Shown here: positions 1-8,045 of the stretch, in pieces
How positions within the stretch are numbered: the first letter of the stretch is position 1
Layout: every line of letters starts with the position of its first letter
Source of the DNA: Thermohalobaculum sp963822985
GTDB taxonomy: Bacteria; Pseudomonadota; Alphaproteobacteria; Rhodobacterales; Rhodobacteraceae
Assembly: GCA_963822985.1 (NCBI GenBank)
Contig: CAWGJU010000008.1
Coordinates: forward strand, 359,456 to 423,455
Reading direction: 5' to 3'
Length of the DNA: 64,000 nt
The notes under the pieces: model-generated
The model's database searches: none
What the model saw: the letters and a program-made list of their open reading frames with translations, nothing else
What the model was told of the DNA's origin: nothing
Program-made: the position numbers and the translations under genes

Positions 1-654
1 TGCCTGAGCTGGCTGATCTTCCGCTTCATCGTCTCCAAGGTGCTCGAGCTCGACATGTTCGTCTCGCTTCTCGCCACTTTCGGGGTCGCCTATGTCATGG
101 AGCAGGCGCTGAGCCTGATCTTCACCCAGAACACGCGGACGATCAATCTGGGCTGGGACAGCCTGATGCTGTTCGACGGTCAGGTGGTGCTGGCCAAGCA
201 GAAGATCCTGGCCTTGGGCATCGCCTGCGTGCTGGCCGTGGTGCTGGTGTTTTTCATGAAGCGCAGCCGCATGGGCCAGGCGATCCGGGCGACCGCGCAG
301 AACGCGCGGGCGGCGCGCGTGATGGGAATCGACACGGACCGGGTCTATCGCTTCACCTATTGCCTGAACGGGGCGATCTGCGGTGCCACGGGCGCGCTGG
401 TGGCGATGATCTGGGTGATCCAGCCGTTCTATGGCATCGCCTATTCGATCCGCGCCTTCGTCATCGTCACGGCCGCGGGCCTGGGCAATCTGCCGGGCGT
501 GATCGCCGCGGGCTTGGGCATGGGGGCGGTCGAGCAGTTCGGCGGTTTCGTCTTCGGCGCGCAGTACCAGCAGGCGATCATCGTCGGCCTGCTGCTCCTG
601 GTGCTGATGATCCGGCTGCTGCAGCAGTCGCGCAAGCGCCAGGCTGTGGCATGA
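1..654 (+). CDS. livH: Branched-chain amino-acid ABC transporter permease LivH, 5' end outside window
   Basis: Inner-membrane permease subunit of a Liv-type (HAAT family) uptake transporter for branched-chain or related amino acids. The reading frame is open from base 1 without a start, so the N-terminal part lies left of the window. The visible 217 codons hold several hydrophobic helices and the cytoplasmic-loop stretch RATAQNARAARVMGID, the EAA-type loop that contacts the ATPase subunits. It is followed 46 bases later by livM, then livG and livF, which fixes the assignment. The substrate cannot be told from the permease alone; urea and amide transporters use the same family. Confidence 0.9.
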   Translation, partial: CLSWLIFRFIVSKVLELDMFVSLLATFGVAYVMEQALSLIFTQNTRTINLGWDSLMLFDGQVVLAKQKILALGIACVLAVVLVFFMKRSRMGQAIRATAQNARAARVMGIDTDRVYRFTYCLNGAICGATGALVAMIWVIQPFYGIAYSIRAFVIVTAAGLGNLPGVIAAGLGMGAVEQFGGFVFGAQYQQAIIVGLLLLVLMIRLLQQSRKRQAVA

Positions 655-700
655 CCGGGGTTATGAACCCGGGCATAAACGGCGGCGCGGGGGCCGCGCG

Positions 701-1786
701 ATGAGGTGGCTCCTCTACGCGGCGCTGATCGCGCTCTCGATCGCACTGCCGCTGGTCTTCCCGGACTATACGCAGCAGTTCTCGGCGCTGTGGGTGCTCA
801 TCGTGCTGGCCCTGACCTGGGACATGCAGGGCGGCCAGATGGGCTATAACTCGCTGGGCAACATCTTCTTCTTCGGGCTGGGCATGTATGTCAGCGCGAT
901 CGTGCAGATCGGCATGTTCCACGACATGGCGGCCTACACCTTCGCCGGCGGCACACAACAGTTCGGCTTTACCGAAGGGCAGTACTTCACCGGGCTCGCC
1001 ATCGGGCCGATCGTCGCCGGGCTGGTCTGCGCGGTGGTCGCCGTGCCGCTGGGATGGCTGCTGTTCGGCCTGCGCGGGCCCTATTTCGCCATTGGCACGC
1101 TGGGCCTCGCGGTGGCGGCGGGCGAGATGTTCGCGACCTGGACCTATGTCGGCGGCGGCCAGGGCATCCCGATGCCGCGCTTTCCGGGTGATCCGGACTT
1201 CGCCAAGTTCGCCTTCTACCTGATGTTCTTCGCCACCGGCGTCGCCACCTTCGCGACCTGCGCCTGGCTCTATTCGACGCGCTTCGGCATGGCGCTGAAC
1301 GCCATCCGCGACGACGAGCAGAAGGCCGAGGGCATGGGCCTGCCGACGCTGCGCATCAAGCAGGTGAACTGGGCGATCGCCGCCTTTTTCATCGGCATCG
1401 TCGGCGCGTTCTATGGCAACAATGTCGGCTTCATCGAGCCGCGCAACGTCGCCTTCCAGACGATCTTCCTCGGCATCTACATGGTCGTCGCCGTGCTGCT
1501 GGGCGGCAAGGGGACGCTGTGGGGGCCGGTGATCGGCGCGGTCGTCTTCCACGCCTTCAAGGAGGTGACCTGGACCCTGCTGCTCGGCTGGCAGTACGTG
1601 GCGCTGGGCGCGCTCATCGTGGTGGTGGTCGTCTACTTCCAGGAGGGGATCCTCGGCTGGCTTGGCGCGGCGCAAGCCCGAATGGTTCGGGCGGCGCTGT
1701 CAGGCCAGGACCACGGCCGCCGATCACGGGGCCCAGCCCGCCAAGGACGCGGCGCAGAGGGCGCCGGCATGAGAGCACCGGCATGA
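701..1786 (+). CDS. livM: Branched-chain amino-acid ABC transporter permease LivM
   Basis: Second membrane subunit of the Liv transporter. The 361-residue product is strongly hydrophobic with about eight to ten membrane segments and contains the LivM loop ALNAIRDDEQKAEGMG near residue 200, where the ATPases dock. The first ATG, right after a GC-rich 46-base gap behind livH, is used. The last ~40 residues are polar and rich in Arg, Gly and Ala, which is longer than usual for LivM; this tail may be disordered or reflect a late frameshift. The stop overlaps the livG start in an ATGA, so the two are translationally coupled. Confidence 0.92.
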   Translation: MRWLLYAALIALSIALPLVFPDYTQQFSALWVLIVLALTWDMQGGQMGYNSLGNIFFFGLGMYVSAIVQIGMFHDMAAYTFAGGTQQFGFTEGQYFTGLAIGPIVAGLVCAVVAVPLGWLLFGLRGPYFAIGTLGLAVAAGEMFATWTYVGGGQGIPMPRFPGDPDFAKFAFYLMFFATGVATFATCAWLYSTRFGMALNAIRDDEQKAEGMGLPTLRIKQVNWAIAAFFIGIVGAFYGNNVGFIEPRNVAFQTIFLGIYMVVAVLLGGKGTLWGPVIGAVVFHAFKEVTWTLLLGWQYVALGALIVVVVVYFQEGILGWLGAAQARMVRAALSGQDHGRRSRGPARQGRGAEGAGMRAPA

Positions 1787-2526
1787 CGGCGATCATCGAG
1801 GTCGACAACGTCACCAAGGCCTATGGCGGCGTGGTCGCCAACAAGGACATCTCGCTGTCCGTCGAGCAGGGCTCGATCACCGGGCTGATCGGGCCGAACG
1901 GCAGTGGCAAGACGACGATGTTTAACTCGATCGTCGGCTTTCACCCGATCGACCAGGGCTCCATCCGCTTCGAGGGGCGCGAGATCAGCCGGCTGCGGGT
2001 GCCCCAGATCGCCCGCCTCGGCCTGCTGCGCACCTTCCAGCAGACGCGCATCTACGGGCGGATGAGCTGCATGGAGAACATGCTGATCTCGGTACCCTAC
2101 CGCAAGCAACGGTTCGCCGACCTCTTTGGCGGGCACGACGCCGAGGACCGCGAGCGGGCCGAGCGGCTGCTGGACTTCGTCGGGCTCTACGAGAAGCGAT
2201 ACCTTCTGGGCGGTGACCTGAGCTTCGGCCAGCAGAAGCTGCTCGAGTTCGGCATGGCGCTGATGAACCAGCCGACGGTGCTGATGCTGGATGAGCCGAC
2301 GGCCGGCATTAACCCGACGCTGATCAATGGCCTGATCGACCGGCTGAAGCGGGCGAACCAGGAGCTGGGGATCACGCTCTTCGTCATCGAGCACAACATG
2401 CGGGTCATCATGAACCTGGCCGAGCGCATCTATTGCTTCGCGCATGGCCAGATGCTGGCCGAGGGCACGCCGGACGAGATCCAAAACGACCAGCGCGTGA
2501 TCGACGCCTATCTGGGGGCGCATTGA
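1783..2526 (+). CDS. livG: Branched-chain amino-acid ABC transporter ATP-binding protein LivG
   Basis: Cytoplasmic ATPase of the Liv transporter, 247 residues. It shows Walker A GPNGSGKTTMFN, the signature LSFGQQKLLEF, Walker B VLMLDEPTAGIN and the switch His in FVIEHNMRV. The frame is open further upstream, but the ATG in the ATGA overlap with livM gives the family N-terminus (TAIIEVDNVTKAYGG) and is chosen. The stop overlaps the livF start by one base. LivG pairs with LivF to power LivHM. Confidence 0.94.
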   Translation: MTAIIEVDNVTKAYGGVVANKDISLSVEQGSITGLIGPNGSGKTTMFNSIVGFHPIDQGSIRFEGREISRLRVPQIARLGLLRTFQQTRIYGRMSCMENMLISVPYRKQRFADLFGGHDAEDRERAERLLDFVGLYEKRYLLGGDLSFGQQKLLEFGMALMNQPTVLMLDEPTAGINPTLINGLIDRLKRANQELGITLFVIEHNMRVIMNLAERIYCFAHGQMLAEGTPDEIQNDQRVIDAYLGAH

Positions 2527-3404
2527 TGGCCGAGCGCCGCGAGACGGGCGAGGAACGGGCCCGCTCGCGCGGCTACCACATGGGCGGCGTCGATGTCGTG
2601 CTGTCGGTCGACGCCGTCGCGCGCGAGGCGGCGCGCATCGCCGCAGAGGCCCCCAAGGCCGAGATGCTGCACGCGCTGGCAGGCGGCGCGCCGTTCCTGC
2701 AGATCGACGGCTTGCGCGCCGGCTATGGCAAGATGCAGATCCTGCATGATCTCGACCTGGCCGTCGGCACGGGCCAGTCCTTATGCCTGATCGGCCCGAA
2801 CGGCGCCGGCAAGTCGACGGTGCTGCATTCCATTTTCGGATTCACCAACATCTTCGCGGGGCAGATCCGCATCGGCGGCAAGGACGTGACGCGGCTGCCG
2901 CCGAACGAGAAGCTGCGCCGCGCCGGGATCGCCTATATCCTGCAGGACAACTCGGTCTTCCCCGACATGACGGTGGAAGAGAACCTGTGGATGGGCGGCT
3001 ATCTGAAGGGCTCGCCCGATCAGGCGCGAGAATCGGCCGAGCGTGTGTTCGAGAAATACGACCGGCTGCGCGCCCGCCGCTCGCAGCCGGCGCGCGTGCT
3101 GTCGGGCGGCGAGCGGCGCCTGCTGGAGATTTCTCGCGCGCTGGTCATGGAGCCGGACGTGCTGCTGGTCGACGAGCCGTCGATCGGGCTCGAGCCGCGC
3201 TTCATCGACATGGTGTTCGAGATCCTGGGCGATCTGCAGCATGTCGACGGCAAGACGATCGTCATGGTCGAGCAGAACGCCAAGAAGGGGCTGGAGTTCG
3301 CCGATCTGGGCTATGTGCTGGTCAGTGGCCAGCTCGCCAAGGCCGGGCCTGGGGACGAGCTGCTCGAGGATCCGGACGTGGGGCGGTTGTTCCTCGGCGG
3401 TTGA
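2526..3404 (+). CDS. livF: Branched-chain amino-acid ABC transporter ATP-binding protein LivF
   Basis: Second ATPase of the Liv transporter, 292 residues. Walker A GPNGAGKSTVLH, signature LSGGERRLLE and Walker B VLLVDEPSIGLE are intact. The ABC domain begins near residue 57 (FLQIDGLRAGYGK), so the product has an N-terminal extension of about 55 residues compared with typical LivF; the ATG overlapping the livG stop is the best start, though an internal ATG (MLHALAGG) would give a family-length protein. Last gene of the operon; it converges on pyrG across a strong palindrome. Confidence 0.92.
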   Translation: MAERRETGEERARSRGYHMGGVDVVLSVDAVAREAARIAAEAPKAEMLHALAGGAPFLQIDGLRAGYGKMQILHDLDLAVGTGQSLCLIGPNGAGKSTVLHSIFGFTNIFAGQIRIGGKDVTRLPPNEKLRRAGIAYILQDNSVFPDMTVEENLWMGGYLKGSPDQARESAERVFEKYDRLRARRSQPARVLSGGERRLLEISRALVMEPDVLLVDEPSIGLEPRFIDMVFEILGDLQHVDGKTIVMVEQNAKKGLEFADLGYVLVSGQLAKAGPGDELLEDPDVGRLFLGG

Positions 3405-3409
3405 AGATG

Positions 3410-3459
3410 GTGGGTTGCAGCCACCCTACGGGCCGCGCGTAGGGTGGGTGCAACCCACG
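3410..3459. repeat. Dispersed palindrome, copy 1 (bidirectional terminator-like)
   Basis: A near-perfect inverted repeat: GTGGGTTGCAGCCACCCTAC and its complement are separated by about 8 bases, with one mismatch. It lies between the convergent livF and pyrG genes and would fold as a strong hairpin on either strand, so it may end transcription of both. No U-tract follows. Related palindromes with the core CCACCC...GGGTGGG occur in this window near 10158, 14995 and 39712, always between genes, which points to a dispersed REP-like family rather than a dedicated terminator. Confidence 0.7.
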
Positions 3460-3496
3460 CGTCGTGTCACGCGTCGTCCGGCGCCTCGCCCGCCGG

Positions 3497-5140
3497 CTAC
3501 ACCAGCCGGCTCTGCTCGACGGCGGCGCGGATGAAGTCGCGGAACAGCGGGTGCGGCGCCAGCGGCTTGGACTTCAGCTCGGGGTGAAATTGGACGCCGA
3601 CGAACCAGGGGTGGTCGGCGATCTCGATGATTTCCGGCAGCCGGCCGTCGGGCGAGATGCCGGAGATGTGCATGCCGACTTCGTGCAGCCGGTCGCTGTA
3701 GCGGATGTCGACCTCGTAGCGGTGGCGGTGGCGTTCCGAGATGCTGCGCGACCCGTAGATCTCGGCAACCTGGCTGCCTTCGGTCAGGATCGCGTCATAG
3801 GCGCCGAGGCGCATGGTGCCGCCCTTGCCGTCGGTGATGTCGCGCTTGACCGTGCGGTTGCCCTCGACCCATTCCTTGAGGTGATAGATGATCGGCTCGA
3901 AGCGCTTCTCGCCCTTCTCGTGGTCGAATTCCTCCGAGCCGGCGCGCGGCAAATCGGCGAGGTTCCGCGCCGCCTCGATCACCGCCATCTGCATGCCGAG
4001 GCAGATGCCCAGATAGGGCACCTTGCGCTCGCGGGCGAATTTGGCGGCAAGTATCTTGCCCTCGGTGCCGCGCTCGCCAAAGCCGCCGGGCACCAGGATG
4101 CCGTGGAAGCCCTCGAGATGCGGGGCCGGGTCCTCGCGTTCGAAGATCTCGGCGTCGAGCCAGTCGGCCTGGACGCGGACGCGGTTGGCGATGCCGCCAT
4201 GCGTCAGCGCCTCGGCCAGCGATTTGTAGGCGTCGTCGAGTTGCGTGTACTTGCCGACGATGGCGATGCGGACCTGGCCGTCCGGGTTCTCGATGCAATC
4301 GACGACCTCGCGCCAGCGCGTCAGGTCCGGGCGCGGCGCGGGCGAGATCATGAAGGCGTCGAGCACAGCCTGGTCGAGCCCGACCTCGTGATAGGCAAGC
4401 GGCGCCTCGTAGATCGAGCGCAGGTCGCGCGCGGGGATCACCGCCTCGGGGCGGACGTCGCAGAAAAGCGCGATCTTGTTGCGCTCCTTGTCGGGCAGCG
4501 GCTGCTCGGTGCGGCAGACGAGCACGTCGGGGCGCAGCCCGATCGAGCGCAGCTCCTTGACCGAGTGCTGGGTCGGCTTGGTCTTGAGCTCACGGCTGGC
4601 GCCGAGATAGGGGATGAGGGTCAGGTGCATGAAGACGCACTGACCGCGCGGCTTTTCCTGGGCGAACTGGCGGATCGCCTCGAAGAAGGGCAGCCCTTCG
4701 ATGTCGCCGACCGTGCCGCCGATCTCGCACAGCATGAAGTCGACCTCGTCCTCGCCGATGCGCAGGAACGCTTTGATCTCGTCGGTGACGTGCGGGATGA
4801 CCTGGATCGTCTTGCCGAGATAGTCGCCGCGCCGCTCGCGATCGAGCACGGTCTGGTAGATGCGGCCGGAGGAGACGGAATCGGTGCGGCGCGCGGGGAC
4901 GCCGGTGAAGCGCTCGTAATGGCCGAGGTCGAGATCGGTCTCCGCCCCGTCATCGGTGACGAAGACCTCGCCATGCTCGAAGGGCGACATCGTCCCTGGG
5001 TCGACGTTCAAGTAAGGGTCGAGCTTGCGCAACCGCACGGTGAAGCCGCGGGCCTGCAGCAGCGCGCCCAGCGCAGCGGAGGCGAGCCCCTTGCCCAGAC
5101 TGGAAACAACGCCGCCAGTGATGAAAACAAAACGCGCCAT
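3497..5140 (-). CDS. pyrG: CTP synthase (glutamine-hydrolysing)
   Basis: Makes CTP from UTP, ATP and glutamine, the last step of pyrimidine nucleotide synthesis. The 547-residue length is normal. The N-terminal synthetase half begins with FVFITGGVVSSLGKGL, including the P-loop-like nucleotide site, and has the Mg-binding stretch CEIGGTVGDIEG. The C-terminal class I glutamine amidotransferase half carries the nucleophile Cys in YLGICLGMQ and the His/Glu pair in GVQFHPELKS. It is transcribed away from the ribosomal block side and converges on livF. The next gene upstream on this strand ends 153 bases away. Confidence 0.97.
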   Translation of the reverse strand: MARFVFITGGVVSSLGKGLASAALGALLQARGFTVRLRKLDPYLNVDPGTMSPFEHGEVFVTDDGAETDLDLGHYERFTGVPARRTDSVSSGRIYQTVLDRERRGDYLGKTIQVIPHVTDEIKAFLRIGEDEVDFMLCEIGGTVGDIEGLPFFEAIRQFAQEKPRGQCVFMHLTLIPYLGASRELKTKPTQHSVKELRSIGLRPDVLVCRTEQPLPDKERNKIALFCDVRPEAVIPARDLRSIYEAPLAYHEVGLDQAVLDAFMISPAPRPDLTRWREVVDCIENPDGQVRIAIVGKYTQLDDAYKSLAEALTHGGIANRVRVQADWLDAEIFEREDPAPHLEGFHGILVPGGFGERGTEGKILAAKFARERKVPYLGICLGMQMAVIEAARNLADLPRAGSEEFDHEKGEKRFEPIIYHLKEWVEGNRTVKRDITDGKGGTMRLGAYDAILTEGSQVAEIYGSRSISERHRHRYEVDIRYSDRLHEVGMHISGISPDGRLPEIIEIADHPWFVGVQFHPELKSKPLAPHPLFRDFIRAAVEQSRLV

Positions 5141-5293
5141 GCCCGTACCCCGTGGTGTTTATCGGTGCCTGTGCGGCACCCCGTATTTCGTTCCCACGGG
5201 ATTCGGCAGATACAAGATTCGGGGTTGCAGGTCCAGCGCATGGCGCTGGCCTCGCGCCGTTATCAACACGTGGGTGACGGTCTGCGGCCCGCG

Positions 5294-6340
5294 TCAGCCC
5301 ATCCGCGGCAGAAGGTCGTCGGGCAGATCGGCGGGCCAGCCCATCAGCTCCCAGGTGCGCGCCATGTGCGGTGGCAGAGGCGCGGCAAAGGTCATTGCGC
5401 GGCCGGTGGCGGGGTGCAGAAAGGCGAGGCGCGCGGCGTGCAGGTGCAGCTTGCGGCTGAGCGCGCCGCCCAGGCCCGCGCCCCAGCCCTCGCCCAGGTT
5501 TTCCTGTCCCCGGCCGCCGTATTTGCCGTCTCCGGCGATGGGGCAGCCGAGCGCTGCCATATGCGCGCGCAGCTGGTGCGTGCGCCCGGTGACCGGGCGC
5601 AGCGCCACGGCGGCGAGCCGGGTGCCGGCCTGGTCGATGACGCGGTAGTCGGTGACGGCACGCCGGGCGCCCTCGGTGGCGGCGACTTCGTCGGGGAGGA
5701 CGGTGCGCATGCGCTCGTCACCCGCCCCGCCGGCTTTGACCAGGCCGAAGCGGATGGTGCCGGCCGGCGGCTCGGGTTTGCCGGCGACGGCGGCGACGTA
5801 GATCTTGTCGACCTCACGCGAGCGGAAGAGCGCGCCGAGCCTGGTCGCCGCCGCGGGCGTGCGGGCCAGCACGAGCAGGCCCGAGGTGTCCTTGTCGAGC
5901 CGGTGGACGAGGCGGGGGTCGTCCGGCCGCCCGAAGCGCAGCGCGGGCAGCAGCGCGCCGAGGTGGGTGAGCTGCTTCGTGCCGCCCTGGACGGCGAGGC
6001 CGGCGGGCTTGTTGAGAACGATCAGGTGGTCGTCGCGAAAGAGGACCGCGTCGCGGAGCGCCCGGGCCGCCTCGGCGTCACGCTCGGGCGGGGCGGCGGG
6101 CGCGGGCCGGGCCCCGGAAGCGGTCTCGTCGGCGGGCGGGAGCGGAGGGACGCGAACGACCTGGCCGGGGGCCACGCGGCTGGCTGCCTTGACGCGGCCG
6201 CCGTCGACGCGGATCTCGCCCTTGCGGCACATCTTCTCGATGCGACCCTGGCTGACATGCGGGAAGCGCTTGCGAAACCAGCGGTCGAGGCGCTGCTCGG
6301 CCTCGTCGGCGGCGATCGTCAGGTGCTCGACGCGCGCCAT
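5294..6340 (-). CDS. rluC: RluA-family 23S rRNA pseudouridine synthase (RluC-like)
   Basis: Converts specific uridines of 23S rRNA to pseudouridine. The 348-residue protein has an N-terminal S4 RNA-binding domain (about residues 15-75, RLDRWFRKRFPHVSQGRIEK) and the RluA catalytic domain with the active-site Asp in LVHRLDKDTSGLLVL. A proline- and alanine-rich linker of about 30 residues joins the two. The start overlaps the crcB stop by one base, as part of the rarA-crcB-rluC cluster common in alphaproteobacteria. RluC (positions 955/2504/2580 in E. coli) is favoured by this neighbourhood over RluD, but the exact sites cannot be read from sequence. Confidence 0.88.
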   Translation of the reverse strand: MARVEHLTIAADEAEQRLDRWFRKRFPHVSQGRIEKMCRKGEIRVDGGRVKAASRVAPGQVVRVPPLPPADETASGARPAPAAPPERDAEAARALRDAVLFRDDHLIVLNKPAGLAVQGGTKQLTHLGALLPALRFGRPDDPRLVHRLDKDTSGLLVLARTPAAATRLGALFRSREVDKIYVAAVAGKPEPPAGTIRFGLVKAGGAGDERMRTVLPDEVAATEGARRAVTDYRVIDQAGTRLAAVALRPVTGRTHQLRAHMAALGCPIAGDGKYGGRGQENLGEGWGAGLGGALSRKLHLHAARLAFLHPATGRAMTFAAPLPPHMARTWELMGWPADLPDDLLPRMG

Positions 6341-6720
6341 CAGACGAACGCCCGGGCGAGCGCGAGCCCCAGATAGAGGCCGAGGATCGAGAGGACGACC
6401 GAGCCGGCGGCATAGGCCGCCGCGGTGGCGAGGTGGCCGCGCTCGATCAGGAAGAGCGTGTCGAGCGAGAAGGCGGAAAAGGTCGTGTAAGCGCCGAGCA
6501 CGCCCGTCATGGCGAAGGGCGCCCAGCGGCCCCAGCTGCCGGGGAAGGCCTCCATCATGGCGACGGCCAGCACCCCCATGACAAACGAGCCGCTGACATT
6601 GACGAAGGCGGTGCCCCAGAAGCCCTCGCCGGCCAGCCGGCCGACCCAGGCGGCGCAGAGATAACGCAAGATTGCGCCGAGGCCGCCGCCAGCGGCGACC
6701 ATCAGCAGCTTTTCCATCAT
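6340..6720 (-). CDS. crcB: Fluoride ion channel CrcB/Fluc
   Basis: Small four-helix inner-membrane protein that dimerises into a fluoride-export channel. The 126 residues show the family motifs GGGLGAILRY at the N-terminus, NVSGSFVMG in helix 2 and GAYTTFSAFSLDT in helix 3. Two ATGs are in tandem; the first sits in an ATGA overlap with the rarA stop and is used. The single-gene form implies a homodimer. No crcB fluoride riboswitch is possible here because the gene is embedded in the cluster. Confidence 0.93.
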   Translation of the reverse strand: MMEKLLMVAAGGGLGAILRYLCAAWVGRLAGEGFWGTAFVNVSGSFVMGVLAVAMMEAFPGSWGRWAPFAMTGVLGAYTTFSAFSLDTLFLIERGHLATAAAYAAGSVVLSILGLYLGLALARAFV

Positions 6721-8045
6721 CCCTCTCCCCGCCCCGAACCTCGATCCTCGCGCAGCCGGGCGAAGTGGGCGAGCCGTTCGGCCAGGGTCTTCTCGAAGCC
6801 GTGCGGGCGCGGGCTGTAGAAGCCGTGCCGTTCCATGCCGTCGGGGAAGTAGTGCTGGCCCGAGAAGGCGTCGGGCGCGTCGTGGTCGTATTCGTAGCCG
6901 GCGCCGTACCCCTCGGACTTCATCAGCTTGGTCGGAGCGTTCAGGATGTGCTTTGGCGGCGGCAGCGAGCCCGTCTCGCGCGCCACGCGGCGCGCTGCGC
7001 CGAGGGCCGCATAGGCGGCGTTCGATTTGGGCGCGAGCGCCAGGTAGAGGACTGCCTGGGCCAGCGCCAACTCGCCCTCGGGGCTGCCGAGGCGTTCGTA
7101 GGTCTGCCAGGCCGAGAGGCAGAGGGTGACGGCCTGCGGATCGGCGAGGCCGATGTCCTCGACGGCCATGCGGGTGATACGGCGGGCGAGGTAGCGCGGG
7201 TCCTCGCCGGCCTCTAGCATCCTGGCGAGCCAATAGAGCGAGGCGTCCGGGTCCGAGCCGCGTACACATTTGTGCAGCGCCGAGATCAGGTTGTAGTGGC
7301 CGTCACCCGTCTTGTCGTAAACGGGGGCGCGGCGGGTCAGGCGTTTCGCGAGGTCGGCGGGGCCGAAGGGGCCCGCGCGGGGATCGGTGCCCAGATGGAA
7401 GACCTGCTCGGCGAGGTTCAGCAGCGTGCGGCCGTCGCCATCGGCCATCTCGATCAGCGCCTTGCGGCCTTGCGGCGTCAGCGGCAGCGGGCCTTCGGCG
7501 GCCTCGGCGCGCAGCAGGATGCTCTCCAGATGCGGCGCCTCGAGCCGGCGGACGACCAGGACCTGGGCGCGGCTGAGCAGCGCGGCGTTAAGCTCGAAGG
7601 ACGGGTTCTCGGTGGTGGCGCCGACCAGCACGATGCGGCCGCTCTCCATATGCGGAAGGAAGCCGTCCTGCTGTGCCTTGTTGAAGCGGTGGATCTCGTC
7701 GACGAAAAGCAGCGTGCCGCGGCCCGAGCCGTGCCGGACGCGTGCCGCCTCGAAGATGCGCTTGAGGTCGGCGACGCCGGTGAAGATGGCGCTGATCTGC
7801 TCGAAGTTCAGGTCGGTTGCGTCGGCCAGCAGCCGGGCGATGGTGGTCTTGCCCGAGCCTGGCGGGCCCCAGAGGATCAGCGAGCTGAGCTCGCGCGCCG
7901 CGACCATTGCGCCGATGGGCCCCTCGGGGCTGAGCAGATGGTCCTGGCCGACGACCTCGTCGAGCCGGGTCGGGCGCAGCCGGTCCGCCAGGGGCCGCGG
8001 CCCGCCCCGACCGGCCGCGGCGGCCACGTCGAAGAGGTCGGCCAT
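6717..8045 (-). CDS. rarA: Replication-associated recombination protein A (RarA/MgsA), AAA+ ATPase
   Basis: Clamp-loader-like ATPase acting at stalled replication forks. The 442-residue protein has RPTRLDEVVGQDHLL at its start, Walker A GPPGSGKTTIARL, Walker B LLFVDEIHRFNK and sensor 1 LVGATTENPSFE, followed by the MgsA C-terminal region with ALHKCVRGSDPDASLYWLAR and the conserved end region YEYDHDAPDAFSGQHYFPD. It overlaps the protease gene upstream by one base and crcB downstream by four, so it is clearly cotranscribed. Confidence 0.95.
   Translation of the reverse strand: MADLFDVAAAAGRGGPRPLADRLRPTRLDEVVGQDHLLSPEGPIGAMVAARELSSLILWGPPGSGKTTIARLLADATDLNFEQISAIFTGVADLKRIFEAARVRHGSGRGTLLFVDEIHRFNKAQQDGFLPHMESGRIVLVGATTENPSFELNAALLSRAQVLVVRRLEAPHLESILLRAEAAEGPLPLTPQGRKALIEMADGDGRTLLNLAEQVFHLGTDPRAGPFGPADLAKRLTRRAPVYDKTGDGHYNLISALHKCVRGSDPDASLYWLARMLEAGEDPRYLARRITRMAVEDIGLADPQAVTLCLSAWQTYERLGSPEGELALAQAVLYLALAPKSNAAYAALGAARRVARETGSLPPPKHILNAPTKLMKSEGYGAGYEYDHDAPDAFSGQHYFPDGMERHGFYSPRPHGFEKTLAERLAHFARLREDRGSGRGEG

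Noticed and set aside
3464..6376. A 970-codon open frame on the plus strand opposite pyrG and rluC
   Set aside because: It is antisense to two well-identified genes and its translation is repetitive Arg/Ala/Asp/Val-rich, a codon-bias shadow in GC-rich DNA.
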